Below are positions 41,514 through 50,857 of a stretch of DNA of 64,000 nt, in pieces. The first letter of the stretch is position 1. Every line of letters begins with the position of its first letter. The notes under the pieces are model-generated. The model worked only from the letters and a program-made list of their open reading frames with translations. It was not told the DNA's origin and did not search any database. The DNA is from Hydrogenophaga sp. SL48. GTDB taxonomy: Bacteria > Pseudomonadota > Gammaproteobacteria > Burkholderiales > Burkholderiaceae_C. Where the stretch lies: NCBI RefSeq assembly GCF_021729865.1, contig NZ_CP063400.1, positions 4,650,001 through 4,714,000 on the forward strand, given 5' to 3'. The translations under genes and the position numbers were made by a program.

Positions 41514-41987
41514 ATGGAACTCCCCGCCCACCAGTTGAGCATGACCGTGCTCATGACCCCCGACACCGCCAATTTCTCCGGCAAGGTGCACGGCGGGTCC
41601 ATCCTCAAGCTGCTCGACCAGGTGGCCTACGCCTGTGCCAGCCGCTACGCCGGCGCCTACGTGGTGACGCTCAGCGTGGACCAGGTGGTGTTCCGCCAGC
41701 CCATCCACGTGGGCGAGCTGGTCACCTTCCTCGCCTCGGTCAACCACACTGGCAGCTCGTCCATGGAAGTGGGCATCAAGGTGATCGCGGAGAACATCCG
41801 CACCCAGGAAAACCGCCACGTCAACAGCTGCTTCTTCACCATGGTCGCGGTCGACGACAGCGGCAAGCCCACCACTGTGGCGCCGCTGCGCCCCTTCACG
41901 CCCGACGAGCGCCGCCGCCATTCGGCGGCCGAGCTGCGCAAGACCATGCGGCGCGAGATGGAGCAGCGTTTCGGGGCGGTGCGCTGA
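41514..41987 (+). CDS. Acyl-CoA thioesterase, hotdog fold (YciA-like)
   Basis: The 157-residue protein has the hotdog thioesterase pattern: MTVLMTPDTANFSGKVHGGSILKLLDQVAY with the active-site region NFSGKVHGG, then VDQVVFRQPIHVGELVTF and NSCFFTMVAVDD. It hydrolyses acyl-CoA to free acid and CoA in the cytoplasm; chain length is unknown. The ATG at 41514 was chosen because the family begins there; the frame upstream starts with a GTG in the gap. A GC-rich hairpin follows the stop. Confidence 0.88.
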   Translation: MELPAHQLSMTVLMTPDTANFSGKVHGGSILKLLDQVAYACASRYAGAYVVTLSVDQVVFRQPIHVGELVTFLASVNHTGSSSMEVGIKVIAENIRTQENRHVNSCFFTMVAVDDSGKPTTVAPLRPFTPDERRRHSAAELRKTMRREMEQRFGAVR

Positions 41988-42008
41988 GCCGGCGGCACCA
42001 CCGCCGGC
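41988..42008 (+). terminator. GC hairpin after the thioesterase gene
   Basis: GCCGGCGG (41988-41995) and CCGCCGGC (42001-42008) form a perfect 8-bp stem with a 5-base loop. No T-run follows, and the next gene starts 12 bp later, so it may attenuate rather than terminate. Confidence 0.4.
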
Positions 42009-42020
42009 CCCTTGAAGGTC

Positions 42021-42560
42021 ATGGCGCCCCGCGAAGCTCCTGACGCAGCGCCCCCGGCCGCGCCGGACGTGGGCGGGCTTCAGGACCCGGCCCTGCTGCG
42101 GCGCCTGCTGCGGGCGAAGGACCGCATGGACGCCGCGTCGCACGAAGCCTGGCCCGTGAAGAGGCTGGCCGAGGTGAGCGGGGTGTCCGAAGCCCACTTC
42201 GCGCGCTCGTTCAGGCAGGCCTTCGGCATCCCGCCGCACCGCTACCTGCTGACGCGGCGCATCGAGCAGGCGACCACGCTGCTGCGCGACACCGAACTGC
42301 CCATCACCGAGATCGCCTTCGCCACCGGCTGGGAGAGCCTGGGCACCTTCGGGCGGATCTTCCGCGACATCACCGGCCAGAGCCCGGGCGCGCTGCGCCA
42401 GCAGGCCAGGGCCGCGGCGGGGCCCCTCGACCGCGTGCCCGCCTGCGTGCTGAAGGCCGCGCAGCGGCCGGACCTCACCACAGCAGTTTCGGAGAAGCGG
42501 CGCCGCGCGGCGACGGGTACAAACCGGCCATCCCTCAAGGATTCAACCAAGGAGATGTGA
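42021..42560 (+). CDS. AraC-type helix-turn-helix regulator, short form
   Basis: The 179-residue protein consists almost only of an AraC DNA-binding domain with two HTH motifs: WPVKRLAEVSGVSEAHFARSFRQAFG and LPITEIAFATGWESLGTFGRIFRDITG. A conventional sensor domain is lacking; the C-terminal 45 residues are basic. The ATG at 42021 is preferred to a TTG three codons upstream. Its stop overlaps the start of the VOC gene by one base, so it heads a three-gene coupled operon that it may control. Confidence 0.86.
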   Translation: MAPREAPDAAPPAAPDVGGLQDPALLRRLLRAKDRMDAASHEAWPVKRLAEVSGVSEAHFARSFRQAFGIPPHRYLLTRRIEQATTLLRDTELPITEIAFATGWESLGTFGRIFRDITGQSPGALRQQARAAAGPLDRVPACVLKAAQRPDLTTAVSEKRRRAATGTNRPSLKDSTKEM

Positions 42561-42976
42561 TGAGCCAAGGTATCAATGTGGTGGGCCTGTACGTGAACGA
42601 CCAGGACGAGGCGCTGGCGTTCTACGTCGGCAAGCTCGGTTTCCGCGTGCACACGGACGTGCGCAATGGCGCCTACCGATGGCTGACCGTGCAGCACCCG
42701 GAGCAGCCGTCGTTCCAGCTCGGCCTGTTCACCCCGGGACCGCCCGTGCACGACGAGGCGACGGCGCAGACGCTGCGCGCCATGGTGGCCAAGGGCGCGA
42801 TGCCGCCGCTGGTCTTGAGCGTGGCCGACTGCCGGGCCACCTATGAGCAATGGCGTGCCCTGGGTGTGGAGTTCACGCAAGCGCCCGTGGAGCGCTTTGG
42901 CAACATCGACGCCGGCTTCCGCGACCCGGCGGGCAACGGCTGGAAGATGATCCAGGCCGCAGGGCGTTCGACATGA
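42560..42976 (+). CDS. VOC-family protein (glyoxalase/dioxygenase fold)
   Basis: The 138-residue protein begins INVVGLYVNDQDEALAFYVGKLGFRVHTD, a typical VOC half, and ends with FGNIDAGFRDPAGNGWKMIQ. No His/Glu metal set of glyoxalase I is complete: the first metal position is Gly or Leu rather than His, so it may bind a ligand without metal. AAGGAG at 42548-42553 precedes the ATG. It is coupled to the AraC gene upstream and to a small membrane protein downstream. Confidence 0.84.
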   Translation: MSQGINVVGLYVNDQDEALAFYVGKLGFRVHTDVRNGAYRWLTVQHPEQPSFQLGLFTPGPPVHDEATAQTLRAMVAKGAMPPLVLSVADCRATYEQWRALGVEFTQAPVERFGNIDAGFRDPAGNGWKMIQAAGRST

Positions 42977-43218
42977 GCGGCGGCGCCTGGTGTCGCCGGA
43001 CCCACCGCTGGGTGTCCATGGCCTTCACGGCGACGGTGTTGGCCAACTTCGCCGTCCGCGCGCAAGGGCAGGGCGAGCCCCCGCCCTGGCTGACCTACGC
43101 GCCGCTGCTTCCGCTGGGCCTGTTGCTGTTGACGGGGCTGTACCTGTTCGCCCTGCCGTACCTGTCGCGCCGCGGTGCGCGGCGCTCCCCGGGCGCGCAA
43201 GAGGCGCCGGGCGCCTGA
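42973..43218 (+). CDS. Small membrane protein of the AraC-VOC operon
   Basis: The 81-residue protein has two hydrophobic segments (residues about 14-28 and 42-64) and a basic tail. The ATGA overlap with the VOC gene fixes the start. No family is recognised. The coupling suggests that the three genes act together, perhaps in response to a toxic compound. Confidence 0.66.
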   Translation: MSGGAWCRRTHRWVSMAFTATVLANFAVRAQGQGEPPPWLTYAPLLPLGLLLLTGLYLFALPYLSRRGARRSPGAQEAPGA

Positions 43219-43227
43219 AGGGGGTCG

Positions 43228-44163
43228 TCAGTCGCCGCCCGGTTCGCCGGGGCAGGGGCCCATGCCGATGGCGGCCTCGCGCAGCAGGTCGCGCAGCCAG
43301 ATCAGGCCCGGATCGCGGGATCGGTACTTGTGCCACTGCATGGACTGCTGCAGGTTCTTCATCGACATCGGCACCGGCCGCAGCGCGATGGGCAGCATGC
43401 CCTGAAGCATGTGGGCGAGGCGCGCGTGCGCGGTGGCGATCAGGTCGGTGCCGACCACCAGGTACAGCATCGCGCTGAAGTTGTAGGTGGTGAGGCCGAT
43501 CTCGCGGCTCAGGCCGTGGTCGTTGGCCAGCCAGGTGTCGAACACCGGCACGCTGCCATCGGGCGGGACCATCGCCACATGGCGCGCCTGCAGGTAACGC
43601 TCCATCGTCAGCGTGCCCTGCGCCAGCGGGCTGTCCTGCCAGACCACGCACACGAAGCGGTCGTCGTACAGGGGGTCCAGCGGGTGGTCCGGTGAACAGA
43701 AGTTCGACGGAATGATCAGCAGGTCGGCCTCGCCGCGCTCCAGGTTGCGGTGGGGCGGGCCCACCTGCGGCTTGAAGTTGAAGCGGGCCCGGCTGCCGCG
43801 CTGGTGGGCCAGGGCCAGCATGTCCGGGATCAGCACCGCCATCGAGTAGTCGGACACGAACAGCGTGAACTCGCGGTCCGACTCGGTCGGGTCGAAGGCG
43901 GGCCGCGCGGCCACCGTGGTGTCGATGCGCACCAGCACGTCGCGCACCGCCTCGTGCAGCAGCTCGGCCCGCGGCGTCAGCTCCATGCGGCCCCCCACCT
44001 GCACCAGCAGCTCGTCGTCGAAATACTGGCGCAGCCGCGAGAGCGCGTTGCTCATGGTGGACTGGCTCAGGAACACGCGCTCACCGGCCCGCGTGACGTT
44101 TTTTTCCGTGAGCAGGGCGTCGAGTGCGACGAGCAGGTTGAGGTCGAGTTTCTTGAATCGCAT
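43228..44163 (-). CDS. LysR-family regulator of the catabolic operon (NodD/NahR branch)
   Basis: The 311-residue protein begins MRFKKLDLNLLVALDALLTE and continues NVTRAGERVFLSQSTMSNAL, the NodD/NahR/LinR type of N-terminus; regulators of this branch usually respond to aromatic inducers. The ATG at 44163 was chosen over a longer frame because this motif begins there. It is divergent from the 14-gene catabolic operon with a 213-bp control region, the usual place for the activator of such a pathway. Confidence 0.88.
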   Translation of the reverse strand: MRFKKLDLNLLVALDALLTEKNVTRAGERVFLSQSTMSNALSRLRQYFDDELLVQVGGRMELTPRAELLHEAVRDVLVRIDTTVAARPAFDPTESDREFTLFVSDYSMAVLIPDMLALAHQRGSRARFNFKPQVGPPHRNLERGEADLLIIPSNFCSPDHPLDPLYDDRFVCVVWQDSPLAQGTLTMERYLQARHVAMVPPDGSVPVFDTWLANDHGLSREIGLTTYNFSAMLYLVVGTDLIATAHARLAHMLQGMLPIALRPVPMSMKNLQQSMQWHKYRSRDPGLIWLRDLLREAAIGMGPCPGEPGGD

Positions 44164-44317
44164 GGTCGTTCGGCGGCAAGTGTGCATCAGCCCGCGCGGC
44201 GCGCCGGGCCGTGCGCGCAGGGCACAAGGGTTTGCCCTGATATTTCAAAAGTGGATGGAAAGGATTCGCACAACCCATTTCCCAGTGCCTGGCCTTCTCC
44301 CTACAGTCGCGGCTCGT

Positions 44318-44331
44318 TTGATCTGGATCAA
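44318..44331. promoter_or_regulatory. FNR/ANR-type box in the catabolic operon promoter region
   Basis: TTGAT-CTGG-ATCAA is a perfect match to the FNR/ANR consensus, 46 bp before the first ATG of the operon. It suggests control by oxygen status in addition to the LysR regulator. Whether it activates or represses cannot be told. Confidence 0.62.
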
Positions 44332-44376
44332 GTTGCCCGGATCGACGAGGACCCCACACCTACAAGGAGACAAGCC

Positions 44377-46041
44377 ATGCCCGTTCGAGCGTTTGCCCGA
44401 CAAGCCACTGCGCGCAGGTCCGCCGCACGCCCCGCGTTTTCCTGCCTGTGTCTGGCGCTGCTGACGGCCCAGTCGGCCCAGGCGATCGAGATCGACACCG
44501 GCAACCCCGACTGGAAATTGCGGTGGGACAACACCGTGAAGTACAGCCTGATGCAGCGCCTGAAGGACGCCTCGCCCACGCTCGCGGCGCAGATGCCGCT
44601 GACCGCCAACCAGGACGACGGCGACAACAACTTCAGGAAGGGCCTGGTGTCCAACCGCCTGGACCTGCTGACCGAGCTGGACCTCGCCGGTCCGGGCTAC
44701 GGCGCACGGATCAGCGGCGCCGCCTGGTACGACAGCGTCTACAACGGCCAGACCGACAACACCAGCTTCACCGCCAACCACCGGCCGGGCAGCGAGTTCA
44801 CGACCGACACCCGCGACCTCATGGGCCGCAAGGCCGAGTTGCTGGACGCGTTCGTCTACGGCAAGTTCGACCTGGGCGAGCGCCCGGCCTCGGCCCGACT
44901 GGGCCGCCACACGCTGCTGTGGGGCGAGAGCCTGTTCTTCGGTGCCAACGGCATCGCGGGTGGCCAGGCGCCGCTGGACCTGATCAAGCTGCTCTCGGTG
45001 CCCAACGCGACCTTCAAGGAGGTCGCCATGCCCACGGGCAAGCTCTCGGGCCAGGTGCAGCTCAACCCCGACGTGTCGCTGGGTGCCTACCTGAGCTACG
45101 AGTGGGAGAAGACCCGGTTGATGCCCGTGGGGGCCTACCTGTCGTCCAGCGATGCGCTGGGCCCGGGCGCCGAGCGCATCCAGGCCGGCCCCACCGCCGC
45201 CTTCGTGCGCCAGCCCGATCTGGACGCCAAGGACAGTGGGCAGGGCGGTGTGCAGCTGCGCTTCCGCGCGCCGTCGATCGACACCGACTTCGGCCTCTAC
45301 GCCATCCGCTACCACGCCAACACGCCGAGCAACATCAACAACGTGCTCACCGGCGTGCCGCCCGCTCTGGTGCCCAGCAGCTACCGCTGGGTGTACCACG
45401 AGGGGGTGCGGGCTTTCGGCGCCAGCTTCGCCAAGGCGGTCGGCGAATGGGGCCTGGCGGGCGAGGTCTCGCTGCGCCAGAACACGCCGCTGGCCAGTTC
45501 CGGGCAGTCCACGCTCTCGACGATCCGCGTCAACACCGGCCTCAACAACAACAGCAACCCCGGCTACGCGGTGGGCGAGACGGCGCACGCGCAGCTCTCG
45601 TGGATCGCCTCGCTCGGGCCTTCGTTCCTGTCCAGGGAGTCGTCGTTCGTGGGCGAGGTGGCGTGGAACACGCGCATGAAGGTCACCCGCAATCAGCAGA
45701 TGCTCAACCCCAATGCCGACAAGTCGGCCGTGGCCACACGCATGGTCTTTTCGCCCAGCTACCGCCAGGTGCTGCCGGGCCTGGACCTCTCGCCCAGCAT
45801 CGGCATTGGCTACGCCAAGGGCAAGTCCTCGGCCGTCGGGCCGGGCTTCGGCGTGGACGGCGGCGGCGACATCAGCCTGGGCCTGAACGCGGTCTACCTC
45901 GGGTCGTGGAACCTGGGCGTGAACTACGTGCATTTCCTGGGCAAGGCCGCGCCCACGCTCGACGCCAACAACAACGCCGTGTACCAGCAGTCGCTGAAAG
46001 ACCGGAACTACCTGACCGTGTCACTGCGCACCACCTTCTGA
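44377..46041 (+). CDS. DUF1302 outer-membrane/periplasmic protein
   Basis: The 554-residue protein has a signal peptide (AFSCLCLALLTAQSAQA, cleavage before IEIDTG) and the DUF1302 body, starting with WKLRWDNTVKYSLMQRL and rich in beta strands with aromatic ends; the last residue is Phe (SLRTTF), typical of outer-membrane beta barrels. DUF1302 genes recur beside DUF1329 in clusters for hydrophobic substrates. A role as outer-membrane channel or lipid-type transporter is likely but not shown. AAGGAGA precedes the ATG. First gene of the operon. Confidence 0.87.
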   Translation: MPVRAFARQATARRSAARPAFSCLCLALLTAQSAQAIEIDTGNPDWKLRWDNTVKYSLMQRLKDASPTLAAQMPLTANQDDGDNNFRKGLVSNRLDLLTELDLAGPGYGARISGAAWYDSVYNGQTDNTSFTANHRPGSEFTTDTRDLMGRKAELLDAFVYGKFDLGERPASARLGRHTLLWGESLFFGANGIAGGQAPLDLIKLLSVPNATFKEVAMPTGKLSGQVQLNPDVSLGAYLSYEWEKTRLMPVGAYLSSSDALGPGAERIQAGPTAAFVRQPDLDAKDSGQGGVQLRFRAPSIDTDFGLYAIRYHANTPSNINNVLTGVPPALVPSSYRWVYHEGVRAFGASFAKAVGEWGLAGEVSLRQNTPLASSGQSTLSTIRVNTGLNNNSNPGYAVGETAHAQLSWIASLGPSFLSRESSFVGEVAWNTRMKVTRNQQMLNPNADKSAVATRMVFSPSYRQVLPGLDLSPSIGIGYAKGKSSAVGPGFGVDGGGDISLGLNAVYLGSWNLGVNYVHFLGKAAPTLDANNNAVYQQSLKDRNYLTVSLRTTF

Positions 46042-46055
46042 TCGAGGAGACATCC

Positions 46056-47408
46056 ATGAAACACACCACCCTCTGGACCGCAGCCTTGCTGTTGCCGCTG
46101 GTCGCCGCGTCCGGCGCCCACGCCGGCGTGACCGCACAAGAGGCCGCCCGCCTCAAGACCGACCTCACCCCGCTCGGCGGCGAGCGCGCCGGCAACAAGG
46201 ACGGCAGCATCCCCGCCTGGACCGGCGGCCACGCCACGGCCATCCCCGGCTTCAAGAACGGCGGCCGCCGCGGCGACCCCTTCGCCAACGACAAGCCGCT
46301 CTACAGCGTCACGGCGGCCAACCTGGCCGAACACGCCGGCAAGCTGACCGAAGGCACCCAGGCGCTGCTCAAGAAGTACCCGCAGACCTTCCGCGTCGAC
46401 GTCTACAAGACCCACCGAACGGCCGCCGCGCCGCAATGGGTCTACGACAACACCTTCAAGAACGCCACCAGCGCGCGGATCGAAGGCGACGGGCTCGTCG
46501 GCGCCTACGGTGGCATCCCGTTCCCCATCCCCAAGACCGGGCAGGAGGTCATGGCCAACCACGAGCTGCACTGGCGCGGCGAGGCCTGGCAGGCCGACTT
46601 CCGCGGCTACCTCGGCACGGCCAGCGGCCAGCGCGTGCTGTCCGTCGAGGGGCGGGGCGACTTCCAGATGCCTTACTACGCCGAAGGACAGGCCGACAAG
46701 TTCAATGGCGCGTACTGGGCGATCCGCCTGGTCAACAGCGGCCCGCCGGTGCGTGCCGGCGAGGCCATCACCGGCAACCTCAACCTGGACCAGGACAAGA
46801 GCGCCTCGTGGGTCTACCTGACCGGCCAGCGCCGCGTGCGCAAGCTGCCCAACGCCTGCTGTGACACCCCCACCCCGGCCAGCGCCGGCGTGGCCAGCTT
46901 CGACGAGGTCGACGTGTTCGGCGGCCGCAGCGACCGCTTCGACTGGAAGATCGTGGGCAAGCAGGAGATGCTGATTCCCTACAACAGCAACCGCCTGCAC
47001 ACCCCGACCAAGGACAGCGACGTGCTGCTGGCCAACCACCTCAACCCGGACCACGTGCGCTGGGAGCTGCACCGTGTCTACGTGGTCGAGGCCACGCTCA
47101 AGGCCGGCCAGCGCCACCAGGCGCCCCGCAGCCGCTACTACGTGGACGAAGACACCTGGGTGGCCGTGCTGGGCGACCGTTGGGACGCCAAGGGCCAGCT
47201 CTGGAAAACCATCTGGTCGCACCCGGTCGTCATGGCCGACCTGCCGGCCACGACGCCACAGCAGCAGTGGGGCTTCAACGACCTGATCTCGGGCGCCTGG
47301 TACGCCAGCGGCGTGGTCAACGAGCGCAACCAGCACTACAAGATCGTGCCGCGCCGCCCGGACAGCTTCTTCACGCCCGACGCCATGGCCGGCGACGGCG
47401 TGCGCTGA
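46056..47408 (+). CDS. DUF1329 periplasmic protein
   Basis: The 450-residue protein has a clear signal peptide (LWTAALLLPLVAASGAHA) and a DUF1329 domain resembling a LolB/LppX-type lipid-binding beta fold (LTPLGGERAGNKDGSIPAWTGG at the start, RYYVDEDTWVAVLGDRWD near residue 350). It probably carries a hydrophobic molecule across the periplasm between the DUF1302 protein and the RND protein encoded nearby. It starts 14 bp after the DUF1302 gene. Confidence 0.88.
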   Translation: MKHTTLWTAALLLPLVAASGAHAGVTAQEAARLKTDLTPLGGERAGNKDGSIPAWTGGHATAIPGFKNGGRRGDPFANDKPLYSVTAANLAEHAGKLTEGTQALLKKYPQTFRVDVYKTHRTAAAPQWVYDNTFKNATSARIEGDGLVGAYGGIPFPIPKTGQEVMANHELHWRGEAWQADFRGYLGTASGQRVLSVEGRGDFQMPYYAEGQADKFNGAYWAIRLVNSGPPVRAGEAITGNLNLDQDKSASWVYLTGQRRVRKLPNACCDTPTPASAGVASFDEVDVFGGRSDRFDWKIVGKQEMLIPYNSNRLHTPTKDSDVLLANHLNPDHVRWELHRVYVVEATLKAGQRHQAPRSRYYVDEDTWVAVLGDRWDAKGQLWKTIWSHPVVMADLPATTPQQQWGFNDLISGAWYASGVVNERNQHYKIVPRRPDSFFTPDAMAGDGVR

Positions 47409-47420
47409 GCGAGCAGCAGC

Positions 47421-48464
47421 ATGCGTCTGTCGATACCCCTCGCCGCCGCCCTGATGGCCACCCTCAATGTGGCCGGGGCAGGTCTGGCCCAGGCCCAGGT
47501 GGGCGATGCGCTGCGTCGCCCGGCCCTGGCCGTCAAGGCGCCGCAACGGGCCGTGCTGCTCGCGGCGGCCCAGGCCGGTGCCCGCACCGTGGCGGTGGGG
47601 GAGCGCGGCATCGTGGCCCTGAGCGACGACCGCGGCGCCACCTGGCGCCAGGCCCCGAGCCCGGTGAGCGTGACGCTGACCATGGTGCGCTTCGCTGACG
47701 ATCAACACGGCGTGGCCGTGGGCCACGGCGGCACGGTGCTGACCACCGACGACGCGGGTGCCAGCTGGCGCCTGCGCCTGGACGGCCGGCGCCTGGCCGA
47801 ACTGGCCCAGGCCGCCGCCACCACGCCCGCCGCGCAGCAGGACGCCGAGCGCCTGCTCGCCGACGGACCCGACAAGCCCTTCCTCGACGTGCTGCAGTGG
47901 GACGCCAAGCGCCTGCTCGCGGTCGGTGCCTACGGGCTGGCCTTCTACAGCGCCGACGGCGGCGAAAGCTGGGCACCCTGGATGGACCGCCTGCCCAACC
48001 CCAAGGCCCTGCACTGGTACGTGGCGCGGCGCTCTGGCGACACCCTGCTGCTGGCCGGCGAGCAGGGCCTGCTGGCCCGCTCCGGCGACGGCGGCCAGAC
48101 CTTTCAGACCATGAACTCTCCCTACAAAGGCAGCTGGTTTGCCGGCGAGATCCGCGCCGACGGGCAGGCCGTGCTGGCCGGCCTGCGCGGCAATGTGTGG
48201 CGCTCCACCGATGGTGGTGCGCAGTGGGCCCAGCTGGCCTCTCCCGTGCCGGCGACCATCACCGCCATGGCGGTCGACGCCAAGGGCGGGCTGCTGCTCG
48301 CCAGCCAGGCCGGCGTGGTGCTGCGCCTGCAGGGCGATGCACTGCTGCCGCTGAAGGCGCCCCCGGTGCCCATGCCCTCGGCGCTGCTGCCGCTGCATGG
48401 CGGACCGCTGCTCACGCTGGGTGTGGCCGGTGTGGTGCCTGTCGATGCAGGAGCGCTCCAATGA
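47421..48464 (+). CDS. Ycf48-like beta-propeller, secreted
   Basis: The 347-residue protein has a signal peptide (residues 1-25) and five Asp-box (BNR) motifs: SDDRGATW, TTDDAGASW, SADGGESW, SGDGGQTF and STDGGAQW, as in Ycf48/HCF136 propellers. In such clusters these proteins accompany DUF1302/DUF1329 and an RND protein; they may scaffold the complex. Its stop overlaps the RND start by 4 bp. Confidence 0.88.
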   Translation: MRLSIPLAAALMATLNVAGAGLAQAQVGDALRRPALAVKAPQRAVLLAAAQAGARTVAVGERGIVALSDDRGATWRQAPSPVSVTLTMVRFADDQHGVAVGHGGTVLTTDDAGASWRLRLDGRRLAELAQAAATTPAAQQDAERLLADGPDKPFLDVLQWDAKRLLAVGAYGLAFYSADGGESWAPWMDRLPNPKALHWYVARRSGDTLLLAGEQGLLARSGDGGQTFQTMNSPYKGSWFAGEIRADGQAVLAGLRGNVWRSTDGGAQWAQLASPVPATITAMAVDAKGGLLLASQAGVVLRLQGDALLPLKAPPVPMPSALLPLHGGPLLTLGVAGVVPVDAGALQ

Positions 48465-50857
48465 ACGCACACGCATTCGATCCCCGCTCGGGCTCGCTGG
48501 TCGAGCGCGCGCTGTTCAACCACCGTGCCATCGTGGTGTTGCTGTGCGCGCTGGTCACGCTGTTGCTCGGCTGGCAGGCCACGCGCCTGCAGCTCAACGC
48601 CAGCTTCGAAAAGACCATCCCCACCAGCCACCCCTACATCCAGAACTACCTGACGCACCAGGCCGAGCTGAGCGGGCTGGGCAACGCGGTGCGCATCGCG
48701 GTGGCGCGGCCCGAAGGCAGCATTTACGACGCGAAGTACCTCGACACCCTGCGGCGCCTGTCCGACGAGGTCTTCCTGCTGCCCGGCGTGGACCGCGCGC
48801 GCATGAAGTCGCTCTGGACGCCCAGCACGCGCTGGGTCGGCGTGACCGAAGACGGCCTCGAAGGCGGGCCGGTGATCCCTGACGGCTTCGACGGTTCGCC
48901 CGCCAAGCTGCAGCAGCTCGCCGCCAACGTGGCGCGCTCGGGCGAGATCGGCCAGACCGTGGCGCGCGATGCGAAGTCCTCGGTGATCTTCGTGCCGCTG
49001 CTCGCCAAGGACGCCGAGGGCCAGGCCATCGACTACGCCCGGCTCTCCACCCAGCTCGACGCGCTGCGCACCACCTACGAGGCCGAAGGCGTCACGGTGC
49101 ACATCACCGGTTTCGCCAAGATCGTGGGCGACCTGATCGACGGCGTGAAGGCGGTGCTGGTGTTTTTCGCACTCGCGGTCGCCATCGCCACCGCCATGGT
49201 GTTCTGGTACACGCGCTGCGTGCGCTCCACGCTGCTGGTGGTGCTGGCCTCGCTGATCGCGGTGGTCTGGCAGCTCGGGCTGCTGCCGCTGCTGGGCTAC
49301 GCGCTGGACCCGTATTCCATCCTCGTGCCCTTCCTCGTCTTCGCCATCGGCATGAGCCATGGCGCGCAGAAGATGAACGGGATCATGCAGGACGTGGGGC
49401 GTGGTGTGGACCAACTCGTGGCCGCGCGCTTCACCTTCCGCCGCCTCTTCCTCGCCGGGCTCACGGCGCTGCTGGCCGACGCGGTGGGCTTCGCGGTGCT
49501 GCTGGTGATCGATATCCAGGTGATCCGCGAGCTGGCGATCGCCGCGTCCATCGGCGTGGCGGTGCTGATCTTCACCAACCTGATCCTGCTGCCCATTCTG
49601 CTGAGCTACACCGGCGTGAGCGCGAGCGCCGCCGCGCGCAGCCTACGCGCCGAACAGGCCGATGCGGTGGGCGCGGCCAGACACCCGATGTGGGCCTTCC
49701 TCGACCGCTTCACCCAGCGCCGCTGGGCCACCGCGGCCGTGGCCGTGGGGCTGCTGATGGGCGTGGGCGGTTTTGCCGCGAGCACGCAGCTCAAGATCGG
49801 CGACCTCGACCCCGGCGCCCCCGAGCTGCGCGCGGACAGCCGCTACAACCGCGACGTGGCCTTCATGAACGCGGCCTACGGCGCGGGCAGCGACGTGCTC
49901 GCCGTGATGGTGAAAACGCCCGAGGGCCAGTGCTCGGCCTACGACACGCTCAACAAGATCGACGCGCTCGAATGGGAGCTGCGCCAGATCGACGGCGTGG
50001 AGAGCACCAACACGCTGGCGCTGCTCAACCGCCGCGTGCTCTCGGGCCTGAACGAAGGCAACCCGCGCTGGTACGAGTTCCTGCCCAACCAGGACATGCT
50101 CAACACGGTGACGGCCAGCGCGCCGCGCGGCCTGTACAACGACGCCTGCGGCCTGCTCACGGTCTATGTCTACCTGCGCGACCACAAGGCCGACACGCTG
50201 ACCCGCGTGGTGGACCACGTCGAAGCCTTTGCCCAGCTCAACAACACCGCCGACACGCAGTTCCTGCTGGCCGCCGGTAGCGCGGGGATCGAGGCCGCCA
50301 CCAACATCGTGGTCAAGGACGCGTGGCGCACCATGCTGTTCCTGGTCTACGGTGCCGTGGTGGTGCTGTGTTTCATCACCTTCCGCTCTTGGCGCGCGGT
50401 GGTGGTGGCGGTGCTGCCGCTGGTGGTGACCTCGTTCCTGGCCGAGGCGCTGATGGTGGCGCTGGGCATGGGCGTGAAGGTGGCCACGCTGCCGGTGATC
50501 GCGCTGGGCGTGGGCATCGGCGTGGACTACGCGCTCTACATCCTGTCCATCACGCTGGCCCAGCTGCGCGAAGGCAAGAGCCTGTCTGAAGCCTATTACC
50601 GCGCCCTGCTGTTCACCGGCAAGGTGGTGATGCTGACCGGCATCACGCTCGCCGTCGGTGTCATCACCTGGGTCGCCAGCCCCATCAAGTTCCAGGCCGA
50701 CATGGGCCTGCTGCTGGCCTTCATGTTCCTCTGGAACATGCTCGGCGCCCTCGTGCTGCTGCCCGCGCTCGCGCACTTCCTGCTCAAACCCCGTGCGCAG
50801 ACCGCCGCCGCCCCGGCGCCCGCGCCCACCCCCCTTCACATGAGGACTTCACCATGA
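48461..50857 (+). CDS. RND/MMPL-type transporter (HAE3-like)
   Basis: The 798-residue protein has twelve helices in two halves, each with a periplasmic loop, and patched/MMPL-type motifs: FLVFAIGMSHGAQKMNG in the first half and VIALGVGIGVDYALYILSI in the second. It is much shorter than the HAE1 pump at 13232-16516 and belongs to the hopanoid/lipid-type RND group. With DUF1302, DUF1329 and the propeller it may form a trans-envelope system moving a hydrophobic substrate. It overlaps both neighbours by 4 bp. Confidence 0.9.
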   Translation: MNAHAFDPRSGSLVERALFNHRAIVVLLCALVTLLLGWQATRLQLNASFEKTIPTSHPYIQNYLTHQAELSGLGNAVRIAVARPEGSIYDAKYLDTLRRLSDEVFLLPGVDRARMKSLWTPSTRWVGVTEDGLEGGPVIPDGFDGSPAKLQQLAANVARSGEIGQTVARDAKSSVIFVPLLAKDAEGQAIDYARLSTQLDALRTTYEAEGVTVHITGFAKIVGDLIDGVKAVLVFFALAVAIATAMVFWYTRCVRSTLLVVLASLIAVVWQLGLLPLLGYALDPYSILVPFLVFAIGMSHGAQKMNGIMQDVGRGVDQLVAARFTFRRLFLAGLTALLADAVGFAVLLVIDIQVIRELAIAASIGVAVLIFTNLILLPILLSYTGVSASAAARSLRAEQADAVGAARHPMWAFLDRFTQRRWATAAVAVGLLMGVGGFAASTQLKIGDLDPGAPELRADSRYNRDVAFMNAAYGAGSDVLAVMVKTPEGQCSAYDTLNKIDALEWELRQIDGVESTNTLALLNRRVLSGLNEGNPRWYEFLPNQDMLNTVTASAPRGLYNDACGLLTVYVYLRDHKADTLTRVVDHVEAFAQLNNTADTQFLLAAGSAGIEAATNIVVKDAWRTMLFLVYGAVVVLCFITFRSWRAVVVAVLPLVVTSFLAEALMVALGMGVKVATLPVIALGVGIGVDYALYILSITLAQLREGKSLSEAYYRALLFTGKVVMLTGITLAVGVITWVASPIKFQADMGLLLAFMFLWNMLGALVLLPALAHFLLKPRAQTAAAPAPAPTPLHMRTSP

